A DNA stretch of 64,000 nucleotides from Solirubrobacteraceae bacterium (lineage in GTDB: Bacteria > Actinomycetota > Thermoleophilia > Solirubrobacterales > Solirubrobacteraceae): assembly GCA_030447275.1 (NCBI GenBank), contig JAUJPF010000016.1, positions 1-64,000 on the forward strand. The letters are read 5' to 3'. The position numbers were made by a program, and so were the translations under genes. The first letter of the stretch is position 1, and every line of letters starts with the position of its first letter. This document shows positions 51,319-61,762 of this stretch, piece after piece. The notes below the pieces were generated by a model. The model was not told the DNA's origin. It ran no database searches and worked only from the letters and a program-made list of their open reading frames with translations.

Positions 51319-52685
51319 AGCGCGCGATCCGCAACCACTGGCGCGACTTCGCGGCGATCATCCTGCTGTTCGTCATCGCGCTGGTCGTCGGCGGCTACAT
51401 CCTCACGCAGCAGCGGTTCAACCTGCCGGCCTGGGTCCCCGCCGCCGGCAAGGACTTCCACGTCCTGAACGCCGAGTTCTCGACGGCGAAGTCGGTCACG
51501 CCGGGCCAGGGCCAGACGGTGACGATCGCCGGGGTCAACGTGGGCGAGATCCAGAGGGTCAAGCTCGTCGAGGGCCGCGCGCTCGTCGAGATGAAGCTTC
51601 AGCCGAAGTACGGCGAGCGCGTGCGCAAGGACGCGACGCTGCTGCTGCGCCCGAAGACCGGCCTCGAGGACATGACGATCGAGATGACGCCGGGGAGCTC
51701 CGAGGCACCGAAGGCGCCCGAGGGCTGGACCGTCCCGATCCAGAACACGCTGCCGACGGTCAACCTCGAGGACATCCTCTCGAGCCTCGACCGCGACACG
51801 CGCGACTACCTGCGGCTGCTGCTCGCGGGCGCCGGCCGCGGCCTGAAGGGCAACGGCGACGACCTCGCCGCGACGTTGAAGCGCTTCGAGCCCGGCGCGC
51901 AGTACGCGCGGCAGATGACGGCGAAGCTGATCTCGCGCCGCGGCAGCATCCGCCGCTCGATCCACAACCTGCGCTTGGTCGTCGAGGCCGTCGGCGAGAA
52001 GGACGAGCAGCTCTCGCAGCTCATCGACAGCTCGAACACCGTGTTCCGCTCGTTCGCCAACCAGGACGCGAACCTGCGCGACGCGCTCCAGCAGCTCCCG
52101 CCGACCCTGCGCGTCACCAACCGCGCGCTCGGCAAGACCGAGCGGCTGGCGCGCGTGCTCGGGCCGTCGCTCGAGGCCCTGCGGCCGACCGCGCGCACGC
52201 TCGGCCCGACGCTGCGCCGCGTGCGGCCGTTCCTGAACACGACGACGCCGATCATCCGCGACCAGCTGCGGCCGTTCGCGCGCGACGTCCTGCCGACCGT
52301 GAAGAGCCTGCGCCGCGCCTCCCGCGGGCTCTCCGACGTGACGCCCGACCTGCGCGACACGTTCCGCGTCCTCAACTACCTGTTCAACGAGCTCGCGTAC
52401 AACCCGCCCGGGCCGGAGGAGGAGGGGTACCTCTTCTGGGCCTCGTGGGCCAACCACCTCGGCAACCTCGTCTTCTTCACGCAGGACGCCCACGGCCCGA
52501 TCCGCCGCGGCTCGATCCTGCTGTCGTGCACCACGGCGCAGGTGCTGAACACGATCATCGCCACCGACCCGCGGCTCGGCACGATCGCCCAGCTCTCGAG
52601 CCTGCCGCAGAGCAGCCAGATCTGCCCGTCGTCCGGGCAGTCCGGCCCGCCCGACCCGCCGAGCGCGACGCGAGGGGGGCGCTAG
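51315..52685 (+). CDS. Mce/MlaD-family protein 5
   Basis: FHVLNAEFSTAKSVTPGQGQTVTIAGVNVGEIQRVKL. Confidence 0.9.
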   Translation: MKRAIRNHWRDFAAIILLFVIALVVGGYILTQQRFNLPAWVPAAGKDFHVLNAEFSTAKSVTPGQGQTVTIAGVNVGEIQRVKLVEGRALVEMKLQPKYGERVRKDATLLLRPKTGLEDMTIEMTPGSSEAPKAPEGWTVPIQNTLPTVNLEDILSSLDRDTRDYLRLLLAGAGRGLKGNGDDLAATLKRFEPGAQYARQMTAKLISRRGSIRRSIHNLRLVVEAVGEKDEQLSQLIDSSNTVFRSFANQDANLRDALQQLPPTLRVTNRALGKTERLARVLGPSLEALRPTARTLGPTLRRVRPFLNTTTPIIRDQLRPFARDVLPTVKSLRRASRGLSDVTPDLRDTFRVLNYLFNELAYNPPGPEEEGYLFWASWANHLGNLVFFTQDAHGPIRRGSILLSCTTAQVLNTIIATDPRLGTIAQLSSLPQSSQICPSSGQSGPPDPPSATRGGR

Positions 52686-54305
52686 GTGCAGAAGACGGCC
52701 CCCACGCTCACCCGCATGCTCATCATGGTCGGCTTCGCGCTGTCGTGCTTCGGGCTGCTGCTCTTCCTCTGGCTGGCCTTCGGCGGCCCGATCCCGCTGA
52801 AGCCGCAGGGCTACCAGATGAAGGTCTCGTTCGCCGAGGGGACGCAGCTCGCGGTCGAGGCCGACGTCCGCATCTCCGGCGTCCCGGTCGGCAAGGTCAA
52901 GACCGTCGAGCCGAACCCGAAGACGGGCCGCTCCGTCGCCACCATCCAGATGGAGGAGCGGTTCGCGCCGATCCCGCAGGACTCCAAGGCGATCCTGCGC
53001 CAGAAGACGCTGCTCGGCGAGACCTACGTCGAGCTGACGCCGGGGAACAAGCGCGGCGCGATGGTGCCGGAGGGCGGGAGCCTGCCCAACGGCTCGGTCT
53101 CGTCGACCGTCGAGCTCGACGAGATCTTCCGCGCGTTCGACCCGAAGACGCGCGAGGACTTCCAGACGTGGATGCAGCAGCAGGCGCGCGGCGTCGAGGG
53201 GCGCGCGAAGGACATCTCCGACATCCTCGGCAACCTCGAGCCGTTCGCCCGGGACACCACCGACCTCCTGAAGGTGCTCAACGGGCAGGCGCCCGCGGTG
53301 CGCCAGGTCGTGCGCAACACCGGCCAGGTCTTCGACGCGCTCTCCGAGCGCCGTGGCCAGCTGCGCGGCGCGATCGTCAACGGCAACCGCGTCTTCGCGA
53401 CCACCGCGGCGCGCGACCGCGAGCTGCGCGAGCTGTTCACGGTGTTCCCGACGTTCAACCGCGAGACGGCCACGACCCTGCGCCGCCTCGAGGAGTTCGC
53501 GCGCGACACCGACCCGCTGGTCCGCCAGCTCCGGCCCGCCGCCCGCGAGCTGAGCCCGACGCTGATCGACCTCGCCGCGCTCGCCCCCGACCTGCGGGCG
53601 CTCTTCCGCGACCTCGGCCCGCTCATCACCGCCTCGCGGCGCGGTCTCCCCGCCGTCCAGCGGTTCCTCGAGGACCTGCGCCCGGCGCTCGGCGAGTTCG
53701 ACCCGTTCCTCAAGCAGCTCAACCCGATCGCCAACTGGCTCGGCGAGCACCGCAACGAGCTGCGCGCGTTCTTCGCCAACTCGCCGTCGGCGACCCAGGC
53801 GCGCGGCGCCGACGGCGTGCACTACCTGCGCACGACGAACCCCTTCAACCCGGAGAACTTCGGGGCGTATCCGCGCCGCGTCGGCTCGAACCGGACGAAC
53901 CCGTACATGAAGCCGCGCGGCTTCGACAACCTCGACCGCACGAGCCCCCAGGACCCGGGCCTCCTCTCCTACGAGACGCGCCACTGCGGCCGCCCGGACC
54001 CGGCGGTCGCGCCCGACCAGTCGCTGGCCGACCTCCTCCAGCAGGTGCTCCCGGTGCTCCAGCAGCCGCCGCCGACCGGCCCGCCCGATCCGCTGAACCC
54101 GCCGCCCCCGACGGCGACGCAGCTGGCCGGGAACATCCTCGCGTTCGGCTTCAACAACGCCCGGCCCGTTCCGTCGCCGCCGTGCGTGTACCAGGGGCCG
54201 TTCCGCACGGCGGAGGGCGAGCTGGTCGCCGAGGGCGGCGAGCTGACGCAGTACCCGCACGTGCGCGAGGCGCCCTCGAGTACGAGCAACCCCGACTCGG
54301 ACTAG
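52686..54305 (+). CDS. Mce/MlaD-family protein 6
   Basis: YQMKVSFAEGTQLAVEADVRISGVPVGKVKTVEP; GTG start directly after previous stop. Confidence 0.9.
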   Translation: MQKTAPTLTRMLIMVGFALSCFGLLLFLWLAFGGPIPLKPQGYQMKVSFAEGTQLAVEADVRISGVPVGKVKTVEPNPKTGRSVATIQMEERFAPIPQDSKAILRQKTLLGETYVELTPGNKRGAMVPEGGSLPNGSVSSTVELDEIFRAFDPKTREDFQTWMQQQARGVEGRAKDISDILGNLEPFARDTTDLLKVLNGQAPAVRQVVRNTGQVFDALSERRGQLRGAIVNGNRVFATTAARDRELRELFTVFPTFNRETATTLRRLEEFARDTDPLVRQLRPAARELSPTLIDLAALAPDLRALFRDLGPLITASRRGLPAVQRFLEDLRPALGEFDPFLKQLNPIANWLGEHRNELRAFFANSPSATQARGADGVHYLRTTNPFNPENFGAYPRRVGSNRTNPYMKPRGFDNLDRTSPQDPGLLSYETRHCGRPDPAVAPDQSLADLLQQVLPVLQQPPPTGPPDPLNPPPPTATQLAGNILAFGFNNARPVPSPPCVYQGPFRTAEGELVAEGGELTQYPHVREAPSSTSNPDSD

Positions 54306-54308
54306 CGC

Positions 54309-56975
54309 ATGTCCCGGTGGCTGCACCGCCTCGTGGCTCTCGTGACCCGCCGCCCGGCGGCGGCGGCGCTGGCCACGATCGCGCTCACGCTCGTCGCCGG
54401 GCTGCTCGCGCTGCGGCTCGAGCCCGCCACCGGCACGGAGACGCTCGTGGGCAAGGGCAGCGACTCCTACGAGGCCACCGAGCGCTACTACAAGCGCTTC
54501 GGCGACGACGCGGTGATCGTCCTCGTGCGCAACCCGCTGCCGAAGCTCGTCCTCACCGACGACCTCGGGCGGCTGCTGAAGCTCGAGGGCTGCCTCGGCG
54601 GGAACGTCCCGGTCAACGTCAAGGCCTACGGGCCCGCGGACGGGCCGTGCGCGCGGCTGGCGCGCGACAAGCCGGCGAAGGTGGTGTTCGGGCCCGCGAC
54701 CTTCATCAACGAGTCGGTCCGCCGGCTCACCGCCGAGTTCGTCAAGCGCAGCACCGCGGCCAAGGAGCAGGGGGAGCGGGCGGCCCGGGCGGCGCGCGAG
54801 CTGGGCACGGCCCGCGGGTGGAGCGAGGCGCGGATCGCCGCGGCCGCCAAGGCCGCGCGCGAGGCGGTGAACCTCCAGTTCACGCGCGATGTGCTCCAGA
54901 TGGCGCTCAAGTTCGGGATCACGCGCGAGCCGCGGATCGACGACCCGCAGTTCGTGTCCAAGCTCGTCTTCGACGCGAGCAAGCCGGCGGGCACCCCGAA
55001 GGCGCGCTTCGCCTACCTGTTCCCGACGAAGAGCTCGGCGCTGATCCAGGTGCGCCTGAAGCCGGGCCTGTCGGAGGACGCGCGGCGGCGGGCGATCGAC
55101 GACATCCGCGCCGCGGTGCGGATGGAGGGGGGGTGGACCGAGAAGCAGGTCAAGGAGGAGGGGTGGAAGCTGCGCAACGGCGGCACGTTCGTCGTCACCG
55201 GCGCGCCCGTCGTCCTCGCCGACCTGTCCGACGAGATCACCGACTCGATCGTGCTGCTGCTCTTCGCCGCGCTGCTCTTGATGGCGGCGACGCTCGCGCT
55301 CGTCTTCCGCGCGCGGCTGCGGATGCTGCCGCTGCTCGTCGCGCTCGTCGCGGCGGGACTCACGTTCGGGGCGCTGTCGCTCGCGGGCGCGTCGCTGACC
55401 ATGGCGTCGATCGCCGTGCTGCCCGTGCTGATCGGCCTGGCGGTCGACTACGCGATCCAGCTCCAGTCGCGCACGCTCGAGTCGGGCCGCGACGTCGAGC
55501 GCTCGGCCAAGCGGATGGCGGTGCGGGGCGCGCCGACGGTGGCGACCGCGGCCGCGGCGACGATCGCCGGCTTCTTCGTGCTCGTGCTGTCGCCGGTGCC
55601 GATGGTGCGCGGCTTCGGGCTGCTGCTCGTGCTCGGCATCGTGATCGCGTTCGGCGTGGCGCTCACCGCCGGCACCGCCGCGCTCGTGCTCGGGTCGCGG
55701 CCGCGCCGGCCCGCGCCCGGCGCCCTCGGCGACGCGCTGCGCGGCGCGCGCGAGCTGGTCGCGCCAGCCGCCCGCGGCGCGAGCGACCTCGTCGCGCCGG
55801 TGGGCCGCGGCCTCAACCGCGCGCTCGACGCCGGCATGCGGCGGATCCTGTCGCTCGGCGGGCGCTCGCCGCGGTGGGTGCTCGGCGCGGCCGCCGTCCT
55901 CGCGCTGGCGGGCTGGGGGCTCGACACGCAGACCAAGGTCGAGTCCGACGTGCAGAAGCTCGTCCCGCAGGAGCTGCCGGCGCTGAAGGACCTCAACGCG
56001 CTCCAGCGCGCGACCGGCGTCGGCGGCCAGCTCGACGTCATGATCGAGTCTGACGACGTCGCGACCCCCGAGGTCGTGGGCTGGATGCGCACGTACCAGC
56101 AGAAGCTGCTCGACCGCTACGGCTACTCGAAGGACCGGCCGTGCGGCCAGGCCGCGCTGTGCCCGGCGTTCTCGCTGCCCGACCTGTTCAGCTCGGAGCC
56201 GCGCGACGCTCAGCAGATCCGCGCGCTGCTCGGCGTCGTGCCGCCGTACTTCTCGCAGAGCGTGCTCACGCCCGACCGGCGGACGGCGACGCTGTCGTTC
56301 GGCATCCGGCTCATGCCGCTCGAGCGCCAGAAGGAGGTCATCGACACGATGCGCGCCGGGCTCGACCCGCCCGCGGGCGTGCGCGCCGAGCTGGCCGGGC
56401 TGCCGGTCATCGCCGCCGAGGCGAACGCGGCCGTGGCGTCGGACGCGCGGCGGCTGCTGACGCTGCTCGCCGGCCTGCTCGCGGTCTTCGTCGTCCTGCT
56501 CGTCGCCCTGCGCCACTGGCGCCGGGCCGCGGTCCCGCTCATCCCGATCGTGCTCGCCACCGGGTGGTCGTCGCTCGTGCTGTTCGCGCTGCGCATCCCG
56601 CTCAACCCGATGTCGGTGACGCTCGGCGCGCTCGTCATCGCGATCTCGACGGAGTTCAGCGTCCTGCTCTCCGAGCGCTACCGCCAGGAGCGCGAGGCCG
56701 GGCACGGCCCCACCGAGGCCCTCGAGCGGACGTACCGCTCGACGGGTGCGGCGGTGCTCGCCTCGGGTGTCACGGCGATCGCCGGCTTCGCGGTCCTCGT
56801 CGTCTCCGACATCCGGATGCTCCGCGACTTCGGCTTCGTGACGGTCGTCGACCTCACCGTGTCGCTGCTGGGCGTCCTCATCGTCCTGCCGTCCGTGCTC
56901 ATGCTCGCCGAGCGCGGGGTCCCGTTCCGCCTGCCGGCACGACTGCCGCGGCTGCGACGCGCGCGCACCGCGTGA
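54309..56975 (+). CDS. RND/MMPL-family transporter
   Basis: 12-TM-type architecture; MASIAVLPVLIGLAVDYAIQLQSRTLESG and ISTEFSVLLSERYRQEREAG...AGFAVLVVSDIRMLRDFG. Confidence 0.9.
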   Translation: MSRWLHRLVALVTRRPAAAALATIALTLVAGLLALRLEPATGTETLVGKGSDSYEATERYYKRFGDDAVIVLVRNPLPKLVLTDDLGRLLKLEGCLGGNVPVNVKAYGPADGPCARLARDKPAKVVFGPATFINESVRRLTAEFVKRSTAAKEQGERAARAARELGTARGWSEARIAAAAKAAREAVNLQFTRDVLQMALKFGITREPRIDDPQFVSKLVFDASKPAGTPKARFAYLFPTKSSALIQVRLKPGLSEDARRRAIDDIRAAVRMEGGWTEKQVKEEGWKLRNGGTFVVTGAPVVLADLSDEITDSIVLLLFAALLLMAATLALVFRARLRMLPLLVALVAAGLTFGALSLAGASLTMASIAVLPVLIGLAVDYAIQLQSRTLESGRDVERSAKRMAVRGAPTVATAAAATIAGFFVLVLSPVPMVRGFGLLLVLGIVIAFGVALTAGTAALVLGSRPRRPAPGALGDALRGARELVAPAARGASDLVAPVGRGLNRALDAGMRRILSLGGRSPRWVLGAAAVLALAGWGLDTQTKVESDVQKLVPQELPALKDLNALQRATGVGGQLDVMIESDDVATPEVVGWMRTYQQKLLDRYGYSKDRPCGQAALCPAFSLPDLFSSEPRDAQQIRALLGVVPPYFSQSVLTPDRRTATLSFGIRLMPLERQKEVIDTMRAGLDPPAGVRAELAGLPVIAAEANAAVASDARRLLTLLAGLLAVFVVLLVALRHWRRAAVPLIPIVLATGWSSLVLFALRIPLNPMSVTLGALVIAISTEFSVLLSERYRQEREAGHGPTEALERTYRSTGAAVLASGVTAIAGFAVLVVSDIRMLRDFGFVTVVDLTVSLLGVLIVLPSVLMLAERGVPFRLPARLPRLRRARTA

Positions 56976-57667
56976 GCGGCCCGCTCGACTTCGGCGACGA
57001 GCCGCGCCGCGAGCCGCCCCGCGACGAGCCGGACCCGTCGCCGCCGGCGAAGCCGCCGGCGCCGCCGAAGCGCCCGGCGGGCAGCAGCCGCTACGGGTGG
57101 TTCGTCGGGCTCGCCGGGTTCCTCCTCATCGTCGTCGTGACGATCAACAGCGTCTCGACCGGCGGCCAGGAGGGCGGCGGCGGCCTGCAGGCCGGCGAGC
57201 GGCTGCCGCCGTTCGCCGTGCCGCTGGCCGACTCGAGCCTCGAGGGCGACGCCAACATCGCGACGAAGCCCGGGCAGGACCAGCTCGGTCCGCGGCCCGC
57301 GTGCGAGGTGCGCGGTCCCGAGGTCCTCAACGTCTGCGAGGAGTGGGAGCTCGGTCCGGTCGTGCTCGCGATCTTCCCGACCGCGGCCGGGAGCTGCCGC
57401 AGCGTCCTGCGCCAGATGGCCCGTCTGAAGGGCCAGTTCCCGCGCGTGCGCTTCGTCGGGGTGGGGAGCGAGGGCGACCGCGCCGACCTGCGCGGCGACT
57501 GGGGCTTCCCGGTCGGGTGGGACCGCGACCGCCAGGTCGCCGCGCGCTACGGCGTGATCGGGTGCCCCCAGGTGACGTTCGCGAACCGCGGCGGCAAGGT
57601 GGTCGAGACCGTGCCGCGCGAGCTGAGCGACGCGGCGTTCGCCGAGAAGGTGCGCCGGCTGCGGTGA
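56972..57667 (+). CDS. Membrane-anchored thioredoxin-fold (TlpA/peroxiredoxin-like) protein lacking CxxC
   Basis: N-terminal Pro-rich + TM; GERLPPFAVPLADSSLEG; VVLAIFPTAAGSCRSVLRQMARLK; YGVIGCPQVTFANRGGKVV; GTGA overlap. Confidence 0.65.
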   Translation: MSGPLDFGDEPRREPPRDEPDPSPPAKPPAPPKRPAGSSRYGWFVGLAGFLLIVVVTINSVSTGGQEGGGGLQAGERLPPFAVPLADSSLEGDANIATKPGQDQLGPRPACEVRGPEVLNVCEEWELGPVVLAIFPTAAGSCRSVLRQMARLKGQFPRVRFVGVGSEGDRADLRGDWGFPVGWDRDRQVAARYGVIGCPQVTFANRGGKVVETVPRELSDAAFAEKVRRLR

Positions 57668-58308
57668 GGGAGCCCGCGCTCGGCTGGATCGACCCGCAGC
57701 TCGCCGAGGAGTTCCCGAAGCTGCGGCTCTGGCAGCTGCGCGTCGACGCCGCCGACCACCCGAGCCCGCCCGCGATCCGCGAGCGGCTGCGGATCCTGTC
57801 CGACCGCTTCCACGGCGCGCACGCGATCGCCATGCGGCGCGACCCCGTGCCGCACGCCTACCGCGTGTTCTTCCGCCACATCGGGATCGACCCCGACGGC
57901 GAGGAGCGCACGCCGGTCGAGGCGGCGGCTCTCGCGCGACTCAAGCACGGCGGGTTCAAGTCGGCCGGGCTCGTCGCGGACGCGGCGCTGCTCGCCGTGG
58001 TGGAGACGGGCGTGCCGGTGTGGGCGCTCGACGACGGCCGCGTGCGGGGCGAGCTGGGCATCCGCCCCGCGGGGCCCGAGGAGCAGCTCGGCGCCGGCGA
58101 GCTGGCGGCCGACGTGCGGCCGGGGCGGCTCGTCGTCGCCGACGACGCGGGGCCGGTCGGCGAGCTGTTCGGCGCCCTCTCCGCGGAGCACGTCGTGACG
58201 GCCGCGACGACGGCGATGCGCCTGTTCTCGGTGCAGGCGCCGGGGGTTCCCGGGATCCACGTCGAGGAGGCGCTCTGGACGTGTACGGAAGCGCTCGACA
58301 GCGTGTGA
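57664..58308 (+). CDS. B3/B4 tRNA-editing-like domain protein
   Basis: PHAYRVFFRHIGIDPDGEERTPVEAAALARLKHGGF...GLVADAALLAVVETGVPVWALD. Confidence 0.75.
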   Translation: MREPALGWIDPQLAEEFPKLRLWQLRVDAADHPSPPAIRERLRILSDRFHGAHAIAMRRDPVPHAYRVFFRHIGIDPDGEERTPVEAAALARLKHGGFKSAGLVADAALLAVVETGVPVWALDDGRVRGELGIRPAGPEEQLGAGELAADVRPGRLVVADDAGPVGELFGALSAEHVVTAATTAMRLFSVQAPGVPGIHVEEALWTCTEALDSV

Positions 58309-58331
58309 ACGGCGCGCTACCCTGCGGAGCG

Positions 58332-58811
58332 ATGGTCGTCCTTGACGGCAGGTTCGCCGGACTCCCCCCGTACGTCGACGAGCAGGTCGACGAGGCGGGG
58401 GCGCGCCGGTCGCTGCGCGAGCAGATCGCGCGCCTCGAGCGCCAGCTCGCCGACGCCGTCGTGGCCAGCTTCCCGCAGACGCGGCTCGACATCTCGCCGC
58501 CGGCCGGCGGCGGTGTGCCGCGCCTGCTGTCGCTCGCCGAGCTCGAGGACGAGCGCGACTCGCTCCAGCGGCGGCTGCGCGAGGCGCGCGCGGTGCTCGA
58601 GGGCCGTGGCGCCGAGATCGAGCGCAACCGGATCCTGCTGGAGCGCATGCTGCTCCAGCCGAAGCGCTACAAGTTCGCCCGCATGCACCGCGCCGACGTG
58701 GACATGGGCGGCTGCGGCGCGTGGCAGGTCCGCCCCCGCCTCGGGCTCATCGGCATGATGATGGGCTGGTGGCAGGTCAAGCTCTCCTCCGGCTGTCCCT
58801 TAGCCACCTGA
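58332..58811 (+). CDS. Small coiled-coil protein of unknown function
   Basis: ATG ORF; central coiled coil, ends RPRLGLIGMMMGWWQVKLSSGCP. Confidence 0.6.
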   Translation: MVVLDGRFAGLPPYVDEQVDEAGARRSLREQIARLERQLADAVVASFPQTRLDISPPAGGGVPRLLSLAELEDERDSLQRRLREARAVLEGRGAEIERNRILLERMLLQPKRYKFARMHRADVDMGGCGAWQVRPRLGLIGMMMGWWQVKLSSGCPLAT

Positions 58812-58845
58812 CATCCGACGCGCGCCGACCGAGCGCGCGCGCCTG

Positions 58846-59337
58846 ATGGGCCGCCGCGCACGCAAGCGGGGGACCGAGGCCGTGCGCGCGCCCGCCGAGC
58901 CGCGCCCGGCGCCCACCGCGCCGCGATCCTCCGGCGGACGGCCGGTGCGCCGCCACGCGCGCCTCGACGAGGCGCCGAAGGCGCCGTGGCACCCGTTCCC
59001 GCTCGTCGAGCTGTCGATCTTCGCCGGGCTCGTGCTCATGGTCGTCGGGTTCGTCAGCGACCCCGGCGAGCCGCGCACGACGCTGCTGTTCGGCGGGCTC
59101 GTGCTCATCAGCCTGGCTTCGATCGAGCTGGCGGTGCGCGAGCACGTGGCCGGCTACCGGTCGCACACGACGCTGCTCGCGGGCGCGGCCGCGCTGCTGG
59201 TGGCGGTCCCGCTGTGGTTCACGCCCGTGCCGCAGGTGGCGATCGTCGTCGTCGCCGCGGCGGTCGGCTTCGCCGCGTTCCGCGCGCTGCGGTCGGTCTT
59301 CGAGCGACGGGCGGAGGGGTTGTCGTGGAGGGCATGA
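58846..59337 (+). CDS. Membrane protein of unknown function
   Basis: Four predicted hydrophobic helices after a basic N-terminus. Confidence 0.6.
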   Translation: MGRRARKRGTEAVRAPAEPRPAPTAPRSSGGRPVRRHARLDEAPKAPWHPFPLVELSIFAGLVLMVVGFVSDPGEPRTTLLFGGLVLISLASIELAVREHVAGYRSHTTLLAGAAALLVAVPLWFTPVPQVAIVVVAAAVGFAAFRALRSVFERRAEGLSWRA

Positions 59338-59851
59338 GCGAGGGGCGGCGGATGCGGCTCACGGGGCTGCACCACCTGACCGCGATCGTCCGCGACCTCG
59401 ACCGCACGACGGCGTTCTACCGCGACCTCCTCGGGCTGCGGCTCGTGCGCGAGGGCGCGAGCGACGACGACCCCGACGCGCGCCACTACTGGTTCGCCAC
59501 CGGAGACGGCGAGTCGGGGACGCTGCTCTCGTTCCTCGAGTACCCGAGCCTCGAGCCGGGGTCGTCGGCGTCGGCAGCCTGCAGCACTTCGCGCTGACCG
59601 TCGACAGCGCCGCGGAGCAGGCGGCCTGGCGCGACTACCTGCGGTCGCGGGGCGTCGCCGCGAGCGACGTGTTCGATCGCAGCGGCTTCCGCTCGATCTA
59701 CCTCAGCGACCCCGACGGCCACATCGTCGAGATCGCGACGCGGCGCACCGCGCCCGAGCCGGAGCCGGAGCCGGCGGCGCCGGAGCCCGCCGAGCCGGCG
59801 GGCGAAGCGGCCGGGCCCCGCGAGGGACCCGGCGCTCCGCCTCTCTCCTAG
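59334..59851 (+). CDS. Glyoxalase/bleomycin-resistance/dioxygenase (VOC) protein, with apparent frameshift near 59558
   Basis: LTGLHHLTAIVRDLDRTTAFYRDLLGLRLV...; continues in next frame as VVGVGSLQHFALTVDS...RSIYLSDPDGHIVEIAT. Confidence 0.85.
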
Positions 59852-59861
59852 AGCCTGCCGC

Positions 59862-60248
59862 TCAGACGACGGCGGCCGCCGGGGCGAGCCGCGCCTCGGC
59901 GTCGGCGTCGTCGCGCCGGACGCCCGCGTCCGCGGGGGCCAGCAGCAGCGCCAGCGCACGGCGCTGGCGGTCGGTGAGCGAGCCGATGGTCTTCGTCTCC
60001 GAGACCGGGATCTGCCCGAGGAGCTTCCGGCAGCGGGTGATGCCCCACCGCCGCTGGCTCATGAGCAGGTCGGCCACGGTCATGCTCTCGGCCTCCCACG
60101 GTGACCCCAGGATGACGTCGCCGACGCTGAGCTCCCCGCAACCCACGCGACGCTTGAGCTCCGCGCGGGCGAGCCGCACCTCGTTGGCGCGCGAGAGCGC
60201 GCGGAGGTGCTGTGGACGTGCAGGGGCCATCGTCGCTGTCGCGGTCAT
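59862..60248 (-). CDS. Actinobacterial-type integration host factor (mIHF)-like protein
   Basis: LKRRVGCGELSVGDVILGSPWEAESMTVADLLMSQRRWGITRCRKLLGQIPVSETKTIGSLTDRQRRAL. Confidence 0.87.
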   Translation of the reverse strand: MTATATMAPARPQHLRALSRANEVRLARAELKRRVGCGELSVGDVILGSPWEAESMTVADLLMSQRRWGITRCRKLLGQIPVSETKTIGSLTDRQRRALALLLAPADAGVRRDDADAEARLAPAAAVV

Positions 60249-60510
60249 TCCTGTCCTCCCCGCCGGCCGCGTGCGCGACCGGCACTGTCGTTGTTGCATG
60301 CCAGCGCCACGCGACTCGCACCGGGGCTCCCAGGGGTCCTCGAGGACGGCTTGCGGGACTGCCCGTATCCCGCTCCACCGGCCCCGTCTCACCCCCGTCC
60401 CGGAGCGTCGCCGTGACGCGTTGGCGAAGGTAGCTCGGCCGATCACGATTTTGCAACATCGGGCCAACGAGACGTATGCAACAAGCGGGCTTTTCGTTAT
60501 CGGCCGCTGG

Positions 60511-61744
60511 TCAGTGCGGCAGCGGGCCGTGCTCGGCCTCGAAAGCCTGCTTGACCGATGCGACCGCGTCCAACGCAGCGTCGAGCGTCGCGCGGTCGTG
60601 TGTGGCCATCACGCTGGTCCGCAGCAGCGCCCCGCCGGGCGGCACGGCGGGGTGGATGGCGACGTTCGTGTAGACGCCGGCGTCGTACAGCGCGCGCCAC
60701 AAGAGGACGGCCTTCCAGTCGTCCTCGACCAGCACCGGGACGACCGGCGTGACGATCGGATGCTCGACCACCTTCAGCCCCAGCGCGCGCAGCCCGTCGC
60801 GCAGGTGGCCCGCGTTCGAGCACGCGCGCCATCAGCTCGGCGCCCTCGTCGGAGCGCACGACGCGCAGGGCGGCCAGCGCCGCCCCGAGCGCGGCGGGCA
60901 CGTTCGACGCCGTGAAGAGGAAGGCGCGCGAGTGGATGCGCAGGTAGTCGATGACCTCGGCGGGGCCGCTGAGGAAGCCGCCGCACGACGCCAGCGACTT
61001 CGAGAAGGTGCCCATCCGCAGGTCGACGCGGTCCTCGACGCCGAGCAGCTCGGCCGCGCCGGCGCCGCGCTCGCCGAGGACCCCGGCGCCGTGGGCCTCG
61101 TCGACCATGAGCCGCGCCCCGTGGCGCTCGGCCAGGTCGGCGATCTCGCGCAGCGGCGCGACGTCGCCCTCCATCGAGAAGACGCCGTCGACCACCACGA
61201 GCACGCCGCCGCCGTCGCCCTCGGCCTTGACGAGCTGGCGCTCGAGCTTGTCGAGCCGGCCGTGGCGGAACGGGCGCAGCTTGGCCCGCGAGAGCAGGCA
61301 GCCGTCGAGGATCGAGGCGTGGTCCGCCGAGTCGGCGATGACCGTGTCGCCGGGGGCGAGGATGGCCCCGAGCGTGCCGATGTTCGCCTGGTGGCCGGTG
61401 GTGAAGACGATGGCGTCCTCGTCACCCGTCCACTCGGCGATCTCGCGCTCGAGCTCCAGGTGCAGCGGGGTGGTGCCGTTGAGCAGTCGCGAGCCGGTGA
61501 GCCCGGTGCCGTAGCGGTCGAGCGCGTCGCGGGCGCCCTGGCGCACGCGCTCGTCGCCCGTCAGCCCGAGGTAGTTGTTCGAGCCGAGCATGATCCGGCG
61601 CTCGCCCTCGACCTCCATGATCGGGAGCGCGGGCGACTCGATGAGCCGGAAGTACGGCAGCAGGTCGGCCTCGCGGGCGGCGGCGAGCTGCTCGGCGCGG
61701 TCGTGGCCGCGGACCTTGGCGAAGACGTCGACTCGGGTGGGCAT
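60511..61744 (-). CDS. Alpha-oxoamine synthase (serine palmitoyltransferase / KBL / BioF-like), with apparent frameshift near 60815
   Basis: IMLGSNNYLGLTGDERV, YGTGLTGSRLLNGTTPLHLELE, VDEAHGAGVLG, GTFSKSLASCGGFLSG (PLP Lys); C-terminus VVEHPIVTPVVPVLVEDDWK in another frame. Confidence 0.87.
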
Positions 61745-61762
61745 GGACTAGGGTGCGCCGCC

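Noticed and set aside
50820-56705. 1961-aa minus-strand ORF
   Set aside because: Antisense shadow of Mce4-6 and the RND transporter; low-complexity Arg/Ala/Glu composition typical of unused frames in GC-rich DNA.
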